Source: Massospora cicadina
Taxonomy: Eukaryota > Entomophthoromycota > Entomophthoromycetes > Entomophthorales > Entomophthoraceae
Length of the DNA: 64,000 nt
NCBI GenBank assembly: GCA_022478985.1
Contig: JAKSZP010009275.1
Span: 1-64,000, forward strand
Direction: 5' to 3'
Shown here: positions 20,340-31,481 of the stretch, piece by piece
Layout: each line of letters opens with the position of its first letter
Position numbering within the stretch: position 1 is the stretch's first letter
Notes under the pieces: model-generated
Told to the model about the DNA's origin: nothing
Seen by the model: only the letters and a program-made list of their open reading frames with translations
The model's database searches: none
Position numbers and translations under genes: made by a program

Positions 20340-21090
20340 CTACATTCTTTATCAGCCAGCTCACGTTAACTGACTAGCAGCTAGCCAAGCTTCAGTTAAA
20401 CTTGACAAACTGTGGCATTGGTTGTAGGCAAGTGCACTTTGTGCAGCCAACCAGGATTGCCCTCCCTTGTCCTGGTGTCCACACCCATGCAACCGCAGCT
20501 CATTGGGAAGAAGCGTGACAGATTCTATATCCTAACCCTTTCTCACCCATTCCTTCTTGTATTCTCCAAAAGAGAGTAGTAGGCACATATGAGAACAGGT
20601 TGGCACAGTCATCACTACCACCCTGCACCCCTTTTAGGCAACTACAAGACCCAATCACCGCACCTTTCTAGGGTTTGGTGCTAGCTAATCACCAATGTTT
20701 CCCTGTGATTTCCCCAGTTGTGCCATGAGGAGGCCCCAGCTAACCTTATCTATCTCTCACTTAACATCAAATTAATATTATACCTAAAGTTATATTAAGT
20801 GTTCAATTCTTCTACTCACCCCATTGATAACCTTCTAGCAACTAATTTACCTTAGATCTGTGGGCTTCCTAATAGCAGATAATGGAAACCACTTATATGC
20901 GTTACCATTATTGCTCTCAGTTTAGCCTTCAGTAATGAATTCTGATCTACTTCAAATCTAAAGTTTTACTCAATAGTTAAGCCTTGTTATTCAAGATTCT
21001 AAACAACATTTATCCTGACTTCTTAAGATTTAATGGACTACCTTTAGATATGGTTTGTGCTACTTATAAAAAAGGCTGGTGGCTCAAAAA
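20340..21090. other. Unassigned stretch
   Basis: No coding frame, no match to the LTR families recognised here. A GC-richer patch (about 20450-20740) precedes an AT-rich patch. It may be the 5' LTR of the element whose gag-like region starts at 21120: TATAAAAAAGG is at 21065 and a primer-like site is at 21093. I could not find a second copy to prove it. Confidence 0.4.
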
Positions 21091-21092
21091 AC

Positions 21093-21110
21093 TGGCGCTT
21101 TCTGCTAGGT
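21093..21110 (+). promoter_or_regulatory. Possible primer-binding site
   Basis: TGGCGCTTTCTGCTAGGT starts with TGGCGCT as in other elements here, and precedes a gag-like frame. No LTR boundary was proven. Confidence 0.35.
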
Positions 21111-21120
21111 CCTCTCCAAA

Positions 21121-22410
21121 ACACAATAAAATCCTAATGTGACTCAGATGAATGAAGAGATGGCTTTAAACCAATTTGAGGTCTCTATAAAACCAAAACC
21201 TTTCTATCAAGAAACTAATCAAAGAAATACTGGATTTTTACCAATGGTAATTATTAAAGCCCTAACTTATATGGCTATTGAAGAAACCATGAAAAACTTG
21301 CGTTAAAGACTAGTCAAAACACTGAAATGAATAACATGAAAGGTGAGCTGCAATGTAGAATGTATATGCAATATATGTTTCAGTGAAAAGCGGCTTCTAA
21401 TATTTTGCTAACTAGACATAAGATGCTGCAGATAGAATTATAGGTGAGGATGATAACAAGAGCAAAAGCAATATAAAAGCACTTAAACTATTTTATAACA
21501 TAATTAAGATCCATGATACTTATATTAAAACGCTAATACAGATTCCAAAGCTGCGCTGCCAAAATTATCCTATTACAGATGAGATTTGGGATAGACTAGT
21601 CACACTTGGACTTACTGCAGCTGAAGAAATAGCTATATGAGAAGCTCAGCAAGAATCCAATGCTTTAATTAAACCAAAAGGCCACACACTTGTCTTGTTT
21701 TCTGGCGTTGAGGCTCCTTACTGTTTAAATGACAAAATTGAAGCAGCTGGACAAGATGCCTCTACACTTCTCTCATTTATTGACTCAGAGGATTCTCGCT
21801 ATTTTGAAAATGGAATAACCAAACCAGAAGTCTCCACATCCTTTTTGCTTCTATGAGGTGAGGCTCCTCACTGTTCAAATGTTGAAAATGAAATTGCCAA
21901 ACCAGAAGCCTCTGAGCCCCTATCATTTTCATGAACTGAGACTCCTCACTGTTTCAACAAAGAAACATCTTACTCAAATGCCTTAGAGCCCTTTCTGTTT
22001 CCCTTTGCTGGCGCTCCTTTCTGTTATAACATTGAAACATCCAATAAAAAATGCCTCAGCGTTTTCCCTGTTTCTCTTTTTTTAGCACTAGTGGTGCCCA
22101 ATTCAATAAAGGGGGCCCTCCACGCATCTTTATCTGCAAAGGAGCCAAACAAAGAAATTTCATTATTTGATATTTTTCAACATGACAATTCATCTAACAG
22201 CCTAGTAAGCCATATCATAAGGCGAAAAAGCTTTTAGGAATTTTTTATCTGATGCCTGTTTTTATTTGGTGGACCATCACGGACAAAATAGGGGCCAGCA
22301 CATTAGCAGTATGGGGCATGAGGATTTTTCCCGTTTCTCTAGAATAATGCTCCTCGCTGCTCTGACACCAAAATTGGAGCCATTAAAAACTCATTCTGTC
22401 CTATTATTAA
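21121..22410 (+). pseudogene. Gag-like remnant with degenerate peptide repeats
   Basis: A decayed frame starts near 21150 (MNEEMALNQFEVSIKPKPF). At 21540-21640 it reads KLRCQNYPITDEIWDRL then LGLTAAEEIA. From 21700 a short peptide recurs: EAPYCLN (21710), EAPHCSN (21860), ETPHCFN (21938), GAPFCYN (22010) and a worn copy near 22345. Between copies stand variants of EA.EPLSF. Stops separate some units. The family is not recognised. The position behind a primer-like site suggests a retroelement Gag, but a host or other mobile gene is possible. Confidence 0.35.
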
Positions 22411-23212
22411 TTTATTTATTCCCAAATACTTAATTTATAAAATTTATTATTAGTAATATTTTAGGTTTTATTGTTGGTACAAGAAGTTCATCCCTACCTC
22501 AACCAAATCTGGGTGGGTTAAAGAAGTTACCACCCAACTGCCTTTTTTTAAAATAAAGCTGTGCCCAAAATATCCTGCCTTTTCTAATCTGTCAGTCAAG
22601 AAAAGCAGCTGCAGTACTTCCCTATCTTGATGGGTTTATTATATCTGCCTATCTGACCTGTTCCATTTCAACTTTATTTTTACCTTTCAATGCAACAAAC
22701 TCCTATCTGGAAATTGAGGCCAAATGTGAACCCCCCAACTTGTATTTTGAGTTAAATTAAGTCCATTTTCAAGATTTCTATGCCCTCATGCTTGAGGAGG
22801 TCTGGTTTGTCATTCTGGTTGCCCTCTGCACCATCCTCTCTGATCCGCTGATGGGCAACTTTCAAGAGATCTTGCTGCACTCATCAACAATTTATCTACC
22901 TTTAACAGGTACAGCGCTACGTTTGGCCACCTGATTATAAAATGAAACGCCTCATTGTCCAAAATGTTCAAGAGGATGATCTTGAAAAGTGGTCACTGCA
23001 CATGTTCATGGGATTTTCTCCTATCTAATATTCCTTCCTGTATGATGACAAGAAGCACAAGTATGAGCCAGTAAAGGATCAGTAAAACTTTGATCTTTGT
23101 TCACTACAATAGCTTGGCACTTCTGTACTACAATGCTTTAAAACTAACTACTAGTAAAATCTAGTATAATTAGATAAAGATACAATATTAGGAAAATATT
23201 TTTGCATATATA
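22411..23212. other. Unassigned stretch left of G3
   Basis: AT-rich, without a clear long frame. A short plus-strand frame near 22940-23060 reads YKMKRLIVQNVQEDDLEKWS and MFMGFSPI, unrecognised. By the G3 target duplication, this side should continue the minus-strand G9 LTR seen from 35876, but I could not prove homology. Confidence 0.35.
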
Positions 23213-23217
23213 TCATC
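23213..23217. repeat. Target-site duplication of G3, left copy
   Basis: TCATC, repeated exactly at 35871-35875 after the 3' LTR. Confidence 0.85.
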
Positions 23218-23692
23218 TGTTAAGATTTGAGATGATGAGTGAATTGAAATCCCATCTCCCAAATTGAGTTGCAATAGATTGAATATTAAACAAGTGCAAA
23301 CAGAACCTAACCCTGAAGGCACCAATATGAGATTCTATCAGGAAGCATAAAGCGCATGAGAATGGATGGAAAAATCCTCAGGAACCCCTATCCCCGCTTC
23401 CTTAATCTTGAGAGGTGCAGCCCCCATTGTTGAAGTCATGAGGATGATTTAGAACAGTGAGGGTGCTGATCAGGCGGTAAATCTTGAAGGCAGTGAAATA
23501 TTCTGATTGTACTGGGACGTGAAGCCCTTGAGGCACCATTTCCTCACACACTCTATAAATATTAAAGCTTTAAATTTCAATAAGGTAATCTATATTTGCC
23601 CCATCTTTTCGTTTTATGACCTCTTTGCTAGTCTACAGCTTTGAGCCCATTTTCAAACTTCGGCATAAGTCAAGAGAAATTTTATGCCAAGA
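23218..23692 (+). repeat. G3 5' LTR
   Basis: It begins TGTTAAGATTTGAGATGATG and ends CCAAGA. It aligns over its length with 35401-35870. 'ggcaccaatatgaga', 'gagaggtgcag' and 'gagggtgctgatcagg' are shared. The end in GA rather than CA is set by the target duplication of the 3' copy. Confidence 0.85.
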
Positions 23693-23695
23693 AAA

Positions 23696-23714
23696 GTGGT
23701 TCTCAGTACAAAGG
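23696..23714 (+). promoter_or_regulatory. G3 primer-binding site
   Basis: GTGGTTCTCAGTACAAAGG stands 3 bp behind the LTR. It differs from the G1/G4/G5 site, so another tRNA or a variant is used. Confidence 0.5.
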
Positions 23715-23721
23715 GCTCTGA

Positions 23722-25233
23722 GATGTCCAAGTGAAAACGCCTATTAAGAACATTGGAGAATAATAGCAGTCAAGAAATTCAACTTGCTGATCAGGCGAGA
23801 AGCATCACTTGATGGATTAGTAACTCACAATACAAAATACTTCCCATGCAGCCTGAACGCTTTGTGTTTTGGGCCATGTTCCAGTTCACTATACCTTTTG
23901 TTGACAATGATCAATACCAACTTCAATATGAGAACATTAAAGAAATTATTCAAGTGTTACTATATGGTATCTACTCTGTGGGGCCTCTTGAGTCACTCCC
24001 ATGCATTTTCAGTACCTTCTACCATGCAGGATCTATATACCTTGACCTAACTACTTTCAGGAGAATTGACTTTAAGGACTGAGCGCTACCTTTAAGATTT
24101 CTTCCATCCTTCAATCCTTCGCCTTCTACAAGTAGTCCAGTTGCATCATCATGAAGTCTCATAACAACTAGGGCTTACCCAAACTTTACACTCCTATGTT
24201 GGTAATTAGTAAAATGAGGCCTCCTCCTTCATCCACAATAACTGATAAGTCAATGTCAATAACCAACGACTAATCAACGAGGCCCAAAAACAACTTGTGG
24301 TGTTGGTAGTGGAATTCTTGTCTACCTCAAAGATCAGCTATGTCATAATGTACAACTCCTTGAAGCTTCTTGGAACCAACGCCTCCAACAAGTCAAGTAC
24401 CTGGTGCAGAAACTCCAGTAGCACTATTAGGAGCTAGCCTCTTGTGACTTCGCCTCTGGGAGTGAAGGGCCTGTGAGGCCAAAGAAGGAAGAAGGCCCAA
24501 AGGTCCTGAAGGGCTTGAAGGGCTCCATGGGCCTCAAGGGCCCTCTGGTCCCGCAGTGCCTACTCTTGGTGACCTTGATGACTCCAGGAAGAAGGACTTT
24601 TGGAAGCCCTCGCTGTCTAATGAGATCAGATCCATTATGTGGCCCAAGGGTGCAAGCTCTGGGTAGATGGAGACCCTCTTGACCATAGAGTCTAGATTGA
24701 GGCCTTGTTGGATAGATGGATAATATTAACATCTTTACCAAGCTCATCAATAGTCACATTTCTCAGCTTGAGAAAACCTATCAAGGGTTCAAAACCTGCT
24801 TGAACCATTTAGTAAGCTAGCTTTTTTTCAACGGTCCAACATCCAAACAAAAAAATTGGCAGGTTGCCCGGAAAGGCCTCCATTTCCTCCCTAAACAAGA
24901 ACTGGGACGATATCTAAGAGAACCTTAAGGGTCTAAGAAGACAGTTGGATGAGCAGGCCCCCTGCGACTACTCAGAAATTGAAATTTATGTTCCTGCACA
25001 AATTCTGGTGTCAATACCTGTTGATAATCTATCATTCTCAATAATAGGTGACTCCATTAGCGTGCCAGGCCAAACAGTATGAAGACTGCTGGCTTTACTT
25101 TTTAACCATCATTGGTGACCTTTCCTTACAGGGATGCAGGCAACTCCCCAATCCAGCTGGACACCAATTTCACCTTAGGAGAAAGCCCCTCTTGGTGGGC
25201 ACCGGTGGTTCACCCCCATCCTGGGCAGATTGA
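23722..25233 (+). pseudogene. G3 gag, first part, with collagen-like segment
   Basis: The N-terminal part reads QPERFVFWAMFQF and DNDQYQLQYENIKEIIQVLL (about 23850-23960). A glycine-rich collagen-like run follows at 24465-24580 (GPKVLKGLKGSMGLKGPLVP). Further pieces reach 25233, where solo LTR S5 is inserted. Collagen-like Gag linkers of this kind are known in fungal chromoviruses (from memory of the family, not checked). Part two is at 26119 and part three at 31482. Confidence 0.6.
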
Positions 25234-25238
25234 CCCTT

Positions 25239-26113
25239 TGCTCCTCCACCTCATGGCTAATCCCTGATTGTCCATTGCTGGCTCCACTGATTGGGCTAGT
25301 TACTAAAATTGATCTGTAATTCCAGGTTGGGAGTTGGTTTCACCAGCCACTCCAGATGTGTTCACCCAGCACCTAACCTCTGGGGGATCTTCCGTTCCTC
25401 CTCCACCAGCCAAGCTATACTACATCCACTTTAAAACTAGCAGAGGTAGATAACCACAATTAATAAAAAAGAATGAAGATTGGATTTGAATATTAAAAGA
25501 TGTTTTTATTAAGAGAGATAAAGCTATTTATAGGCATTTCTTGCCTATCCATGACATTGGCATTCATTGCCAGCATCGCCAGAACTCTTAATGGAAATTT
25601 TCCCTGATTAGCATTCATCAGCACTCTCACTGGAAATTATCCTTGATTAGCATTCGTCAGAACTCTCACTGGTGATTATTTTCTTAGAATTCATCAGCAC
25701 ACTCACTGGCGATTCTCTCCTGATTCTGCTCATCTCAAACACCAATTTTTAAAAATTAGGTCAATTCATACTTGACATGATTTACCAGTTAAGTGTATAT
25801 AAACTATTATTGAAGATTACTTCAAACATTTTCGGCATAAGTCTCCTTTACTCCAAGTTGGCAGCAACTTATAGTCAAATGAGTAATAAGAATGTGTCAG
25901 CTTTTCGCCAGAAAATCATACAATCATCTTTAATGAAAGTTGGCATTGAGATAAGATTCCACTGAAACTATACAATTATTCTAATTTGGTCAACATTCTC
26001 AGCATTACTCACTATTGTCAAAATTAACTGAAACTATTGGGATCCTTTCCCAGTTTTTTTCTTTATATTTAAACAATACACCATCTTAATTGATGTTATC
26101 AATTATCTCAACA
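25239..26113 (-). repeat. S5: solo LTR, minus orientation, nested in G3 gag
   Basis: The target duplication CCCTT is exact (25234-25238 and 26114-26118). On the minus strand it starts TGTTGAGATAATTGATAAC and ends with CA at 25239; a TATAAATA box is at 25532-25525. It is 875 bp and distantly related to the G8 LTR. A short tandem repeat of 37-51 bp ('agcattcatcag.actctcactgg') lies at 25560-25735. Confidence 0.8.
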
Positions 26114-26118
26114 CCCTT

Positions 26119-26773
26119 AGCCTCAGTTTCTGGTGTCAAGACCCACCAATTCCCTATTGGGGATGATCCCTGATAATTTCTCGATCCAAAGGATGAAGAC
26201 AGCTCAACCCAACTGAATGGGGAGCACAAATTGGGGCTATTATTATTAAATATTGAACTTGAAACTAGTAATATAGCCAGTAATCACCCTTGAATAATTA
26301 ATACACTAATTTTGAGTATGTGAGGAATATCGCCTAGATAAAATTCTAACAACACCTTTTCCACTTTTCATGTTACTAATTTAAAACCTAGTTTTAAGGA
26401 GAAGCTCACTTTCATCCAGGAAAGTAAGTCTCGTTCCTACATAAATATGAAAGTTCCATGGAAGAGACTACCAATTGACAGAAGGTGAAGCATATCCACT
26501 CCTACCCTGATAGCAATGCTCAAGAGATTATGAATTCCCATCTAAAGGAATGCCGCACATGGGAACAGGTCTATACCTCCTTAGTCCAAGAGTTCAGAAG
26601 CAACCAAACTTTGGCATTAAAAACAAGCACTCATGGGTATTTGCCTGAGCAAAAAAGAGAGCCCTGTGGAGTTTGCTAGCCATTTCTTCACCCAAGCGCA
26701 GCCTTTAGTAATCACAAACTGCATTACCTTGGATGTTGGCTTAAGTGCAGTCATCACCACGTTAGGGTCTTAT
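26119..26773 (+). pseudogene. G3 gag, second part (capsid)
   Basis: The frame reads IHSYPDSNAQEIMNSHLKEC, then RTWEQVYTSLVQEF and SNQTLALKT (26490-26625), then FASHFFTQAQPLVITNC (about 26675-26725). The piece AQEIMNSHLKECRTW aligns with AQDIMVLHLMNCHTW in G6 (58230-58160), so both are the same capsid type. It is cut at 26778 by G5. Confidence 0.7.
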
Positions 26774-26778
26774 CCTGA

Positions 26779-27742
26779 TGTTAAAATTTGAGATGACCAC
26801 ATAATCCAACCTTTTAACTGATTAATAAATTCAACAATTATGTTATAATCATACAGTATCAGCATCAGTGGCTGAATGATGGGATTATCATCAAGCGTCA
26901 TCCCTAATGATATTAAGTATGATTTTGATGAGGGAATAACACCCAAAGGTAAAAATATTGCAGTAAATCATTTACTATCTTGGCAGAGGTCACCAAAAGA
27001 TGAGATTATCGTCAGCAATTATCCCTGACAAAATTAAGCAATAGTTTGATATGGGAGCAACACTCAATAGTCAAATTATAGGGAATCATTCAGAGTAGAA
27101 CAAATGGGGAGTTTCAGAAACTACCAAAGCGCTCAAACGCTGGAGGTAGAGATTAAAATTGTCTTCAACCAAAACAATTGGTTTTAACTCCCTAATACCA
27201 ATTGTTTGGTCACCAAACAGCCAAGGATTACACTGCCTAAGAAAATCAAGGCAATGGTACCTGAAGAAATTCAGTGCCTAACACCTGAGGGTCAAACCAG
27301 CATAGATGCACAAATAATACCCAGCGGACAGCTGAAAAGTTGTGTGTCAATTTTAACTATAAAACCCCCAAATATTACCTAATAAAAGTAGATAAAAACC
27401 TGATAACTTAGTTGTTCTAACATTAGTTGTTTAACGTTACTCTTAAGATGAGTGCAAGGATCAGATATCCTTACGTTGTTATCAAATTCTCCACTTGGCT
27501 TTGCGAGAAGGTGATAGGGAAAGTGTTCCCTACCACTACTATCAGAATATCTTCAAGAGGAAGAAGCACCTGTCTAGCGTTGGACTTTTTACTCAACGTG
27601 GCTTTTGGGAAATTAACCAAAATAATAGTCTTCATACTAACATTGCCAGTTCATATTACTAATCAGCGCAAGTATCCACGAATATGTGCAGTTGAAATCT
27701 AGGGCCAGAAGCGAACAGCCACTAAGTGCCCAGATTTTAACA
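26779..27742 (+). repeat. G5 5' LTR
   Basis: It begins TGTTAAAATTTGAGATG and ends CAGATTTTAACA, aligned along its length with 30519-31481. A frame around 27243-27375 (PEEIQCLTPEGQTS, then AQIIPS) stays open and is shared with the other LTR. Confidence 0.9.
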
Positions 27743-27743
27743 T

Positions 27744-27762
27744 TGGCGCTCACTACAGGGGT
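27744..27762 (+). promoter_or_regulatory. G5 primer-binding site
   Basis: TTGGCGCTCACTACAGGGG directly follows the LTR end TTTTAACA. It differs by one base from the G1 site over the shared part. Confidence 0.85.
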
Positions 27763-27795
27763 ACTTGAGTTGTCAAAAGCCAATTTAAACAACAA

Positions 27796-29290
27796 TGTTT
27801 TATAAGTAAGAGCTTCAGAAGCTCTGGGCGGAACTGCAGGTTATCAATCAAAATATGCTCAGCTCAGCTTCTCAAGGCAATGTTATTACCTTAGAGGAGC
27901 GTGTAATTAAGGCGGAAGAGATGCTCAAACAAGTAGGAGCGGCGAATAATGACCTGTGTGAAAAAGTTGTCTCTTTGAAGTGAAAAGAGGGCGAACTTGT
28001 TAGAATAATTTTATTACAAAAAACTGAATGGGAAGTGGATCAATAACGCATCTAGCGGTTTCATGAGGAGATGGCAAAAATGACAAAGCATATTGAGGAA
28101 TTGGAAAATCACAAATGTGAATGTGAACAATTCGAGGTGAATGAGGGCAATGAAAAAGCATGTGAAACCCCAATTAAGAAGACCTATCTGCCCCAAAATA
28201 TGCCCAAACCATTTGCTGGTGTGTCAGTAATGACTCGCAAAGCCACTCCTATGGATACTCAAGTAGCCTGACAAGAATCTTCTATGAGTGGAGTAACCAA
28301 GAAATTTAAAAATATGCTGAAATTACCCACTCTTCACTATGATAACGCCCCAGCATTTTTCTGCTTATTTGAGATGACCATGTTCAGTTATGCGGACTGT
28401 CAAAAAGTGGTGACTGTAATGAACTGTCTTAGTACTGACTGCCAGAATCTGGTGCTACCCCACCTCAATGGGGACAACTGGTCATATGCAGAAGCAAAAC
28501 AGCCATTATGTTGGAGTTTGGAAGTCCTACTCAGATGGTGAATCATAAACATGAGTTCATGAGTAACAAATCCTAAAAGTTGAGACCATGGCTAGTTTTG
28601 CTGACCAGTTTTGCCAAGAAGCTCAGACCTTGGAAGGGTCAAAAGTGCTTACTGACTTTGATTCATGCATAGCCATGCAGAAGCGCTTCAGACCTACCGC
28701 AAATTACATCAGATTATGGCAGCAGCACCTGTAACTTATATAAAGACCTCACAGATGGTGGACCATCTGAAGATGTTGTGAGCAACTTTTGATGCACCTA
28801 ATCAATTTTATGATGAAATTCCCAACTGGTGACGATCAAACTATGGTGGATCTAGAAGATGATGTTTTAGAAAATGTTGAAAAAGTCATTAATCAGCAGA
28901 ATCAATTCATAATGGGGGAAAACCCCAATGGATCCAAGTGAAATAGTAAATCAACTAGCCACTATTGGAAAAATGGAGTGACGGGACAATTTTCCACCCA
29001 AAATTAGGAGAAGAAATAACTATAATTTTGAATTTTGTGATTCCTCAAGAGGAAAATGAAACTACCCAAAATTCAGGAAAAGACCTTGCAGTCTAGAGGT
29101 GGCCTATTTAGCACTGCAAGAGAACCTGTTCCACTAGATATCTACTTGGAATAAAGGCATCAGAAGGACCATCTCAGGTCACAACTGGGTCCACCATAAG
29201 AAGTCCCGAGGCCTCAGATGAGATCAAAATAAAAGGTGATTAATCCAGAGAGTAGTGTATGAAGTCAGTTTATCTTAAATTAGTCAATTA
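27796..29290 (+). pseudogene. G5 gag: coiled coil and capsid
   Basis: A heptad-rich part reads VITLEERVIKAEEMLKQVG (about 27885-27945), then EMAKMTKHIEELENHKCECE (28066-28125). The linker TYLPQNMPKPFAGVSV is at about 28183-28230. The capsid part reads MLKLPTLHYDNAPAFFCLFE and VVTVMNCLSTDCQNLVLPHL (28314-28465), close to G4 (FHWNNAPEFSQLLNMMMF). Several stops follow 28541. Such Gag proteins form the particle; the coiled coil likely drives self-assembly (inference). Confidence 0.75.
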
Positions 29291-29345
29291 ATTAGAAAGG
29301 CGAGGAATGCTGAAATTTATGATCAGATTTAGATGAATTTAGCAA

Positions 29346-29770
29346 AGAAAAACGTTACCAAAATAAACTGTGCTAGTGGTGGATCATTTACAAATCTATT
29401 GGCAGAATTATTCAAACGTTCAAGTTGGAAATCAATGCTGAGAAATAGTATCAGATCTAACAAATTTAGATAAAGAAAAATATATCTATTGACAAGAAAT
29501 AGGCTCAGATCCTGACAAATTCAGATAGAGAAAAACGTATCAAGTTAACCTGTGTGCATAGGGTATCATGTACAGTTCTATTTGCAAATTAATAAAACGT
29601 TCAAGTTGGCAAATAATGTTGAGAAATAGTATCAGATATAAACAAATTTGCGTAAAGAAACATTTATCCATTGACAAGAAATAGGATCAGATCCTGACAA
29701 ATTTGTACAGAAAAAACGTATCAAGGTAACCTGTGTGCATAGGGGAACATGTACAGTTCTATTTGCAGAG
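29346..29770 (+). repeat. Tandem repeat inside G5, period about 182 bp
   Basis: Blocks such as 'acgttcaagttgg.aaat.aatg.tgagaaatagtatcag' recur at 29416 and 29595, and 'ctgtgtgcatagggg..catgtacagttctatttgca' at 29368, 29549 and 29732. That is about 2.4 units. No frame is conserved in it. It stands where pol should be. Confidence 0.8.
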
Positions 29771-29819
29771 TTAGTCTTAAAGTTTGAGCCAATTTAAAAT
29801 GATGGAGAGAAATAAAAAA

Positions 29820-29935
29820 AGGAAAACGAGTCAGCGCCTATGGATGGGACCATTCAAGAAAATTACTATGGTAAATGATGACTATACTATCAAGAATATC
29901 ATATATGGTCGTATAGTCAATAGAAATATATAAAA
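29820..29935 (+). pseudogene. G5 integrase tail (GPF/Y type)
   Basis: The frame reads APMDG/LWMGPFKKITMVNDDYTIK then NIIYGRIVNRNI. It matches the G4 integrase end (LWSGVFEVIIKLANDAYMIK, NIAYGHMLNR). Integrase core is absent, so a deletion joined the end of gag and repeats to the integrase tail. Confidence 0.7.
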
Positions 29936-30505
29936 TACTTAAAGTATTGTGCTTAAGAAAAAAATATAAATATTAAAAAAGATAAAACAACAAAAAGATG
30001 CATAAAAATATAAAACCTAAGAAATTGATTTTATTTTCTTTGAGCAGTGATGCATCTAATGATATTCCCACCTAACAAGCGTGGAGGAGGAAAAATAGTG
30101 ATGGGCATGAGTCACAAGCATAGGCAGGATCAGGACAGGATTAAACTAGATCCACCGGAATAGTCCCTATCAACAAGATGTTTAACCCGTCCTGGGGTTG
30201 GTACAGGTGGCAAGGTGCCAATGAGACCCGTCCTGGGGTTTGTACAAGTGGACCAGTTGATCTTTAGCAAGGATGTGAAGATGGGACTGGCACAGCATGA
30301 TGTCACAGGAAATGCACTGAGAAGAGGTGGCAACGGGTAGTAATCATGGATAAGAAGTCATCAAAATTGAGAAGAGCATATGGGCGTTGTGTTTGGACAG
30401 AGCTGCACTCCGCTGAGGGCATAGAGATATGAAAAACCAAATATGGACTCAAGCTTAGGCGGCTTCCATCCCCAAGGGTTCTATCTTCCGTTGGATAATA
30501 TGGTC
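29936..30505 (+). other. G5 untranslated 3' region
   Basis: An AT-rich stretch (29940-30050) is followed by about 450 bp without a plus-strand frame. An antisense frame (30333 down to 30130) ends RDYSGGSSLIL and resembles FSGGFSDSLILV in the same place of G4; see findings. A short direct repeat 'cccgtcctggggttggtaca' / 'cccgtcctggggtttgtaca' is at 30187 and 30228. Confidence 0.45.
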
Positions 30506-30518
30506 AAGAGGGGGGATA
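30506..30518 (+). promoter_or_regulatory. G5 polypurine tract
   Basis: AAGAGGGGGGATA lies before the 3' LTR start. The preceding 'ggataatatggtcaag' is shared with G4 ('ggataatttggtcaag'). Confidence 0.8.
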
Positions 30519-31481
30519 TGTTGGATTTTGAGATACCACATAATCCAACCTTTTTGATTAATAAATTTGACAATTAAGTTATAATCTTACAGTATTGGCA
30601 ACAGCGGCTGACTGATGGGATTATCATCAGGCGTCATCTCCAATGATATTAAGTATTAATTTGATGAGGGAATAAAACCCAACAGTTAAATTATTGCAGT
30701 AAATCATTTAATATTTTGGAAGAGAGCGCAATTGATGAGAATATCATTGGCAATATCCCTGATGAAATTAAGCAATTATTTGATATGGGAGCAACACCCA
30801 ATAGTCAAATTATAAGGAAACATTCAGAGTGGAACAAATGAGGATAAATTGGAAACTATCAAAGCATTTGATTGCTGGAGGTAGAGAGTAAGATTGTCGT
30901 TATCCAAAACAATTAGTTTTGAGCCCCTGATACTAATTATCTGGTCTCCAAACAGCCAAGGATTATGCTGCTTGAGAAACTCAAGGCAACAGTACCTGAT
31001 GAGATTCAGTGCCTAACACTTGAGGGTAAAACCTGCATAGGAGCACAAATAATTCCCAGCGAACATCTGAAAAATTGTGTGTCTAATTTAACCATAAAAA
31101 CCTCCAGTTATTCTTTAATAAAAGTAGACAAAAATTTGATAATAACTTTATTGTTTTACATTAGTTGTATAACATTACTCTTGGGATAAGAGTGCAGGGA
31201 TTAGATATGTTTACATTGTTATCAAATTCTCCACTTGGCTCTGCGAGAAGGTGATAGGAAAATTGTTCCCTACCAGTACCAGAATGTCTTCAAGAGGAAG
31301 AAGAATCAGTTTAGCGTTGGACTTTTCACTCAACGTGGCTTTTGGGAGATCAACCAAAGAATAGTCTTTATACTAACATTGCCCCAGTTCGTATTACTAA
31401 TCAGCGCAAGTATCCACTAATATGTGCAGTTGAAATCTAGTGCCAGAAGCGAACAACCTTCCAAGCGCTCAGATTTTAACA
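30519..31481 (+). repeat. G5 3' LTR
   Basis: It begins TGTTGGATTTTGAGATACC and ends CAGATTTTAACA. An open frame of 74 codons (30965-31189) holds PDEIQCLTLEGKTCIGAQII, the counterpart of the frame in the 5' LTR. Confidence 0.9.

Larger units (their letters stand above)
26779..31481 (+). mobile_element. G5: gag-only LTR element nested in G3
   Basis: LTRs 26779-27742 and 30519-31481 (964 and 963 bp) flank only 2.8 kb. Flanks are cctga (26774-26778) and ccaga (31482-31486). The inside keeps a primer site, gag, a tandem repeat, an integrase tail and a polypurine tract; protease, RT, RNase H and integrase core are missing. It belongs to the G1/G4 superfamily. It is either a deletion derivative or a non-autonomous element moved by its relatives. 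Confidence 0.88.

Noticed and set aside
24427..24750. 107-codon minus-strand frame opposite the collagen-like Gag
   Set aside because: It is the shadow of the Gly-rich plus-strand repeat; the capsid context supports the plus strand.
26112..26116. S5 right border at 26111
   Set aside because: Shifting the border by two bases (to 26113) gives a TG...CA element with an exact CCCTT duplication on both sides.
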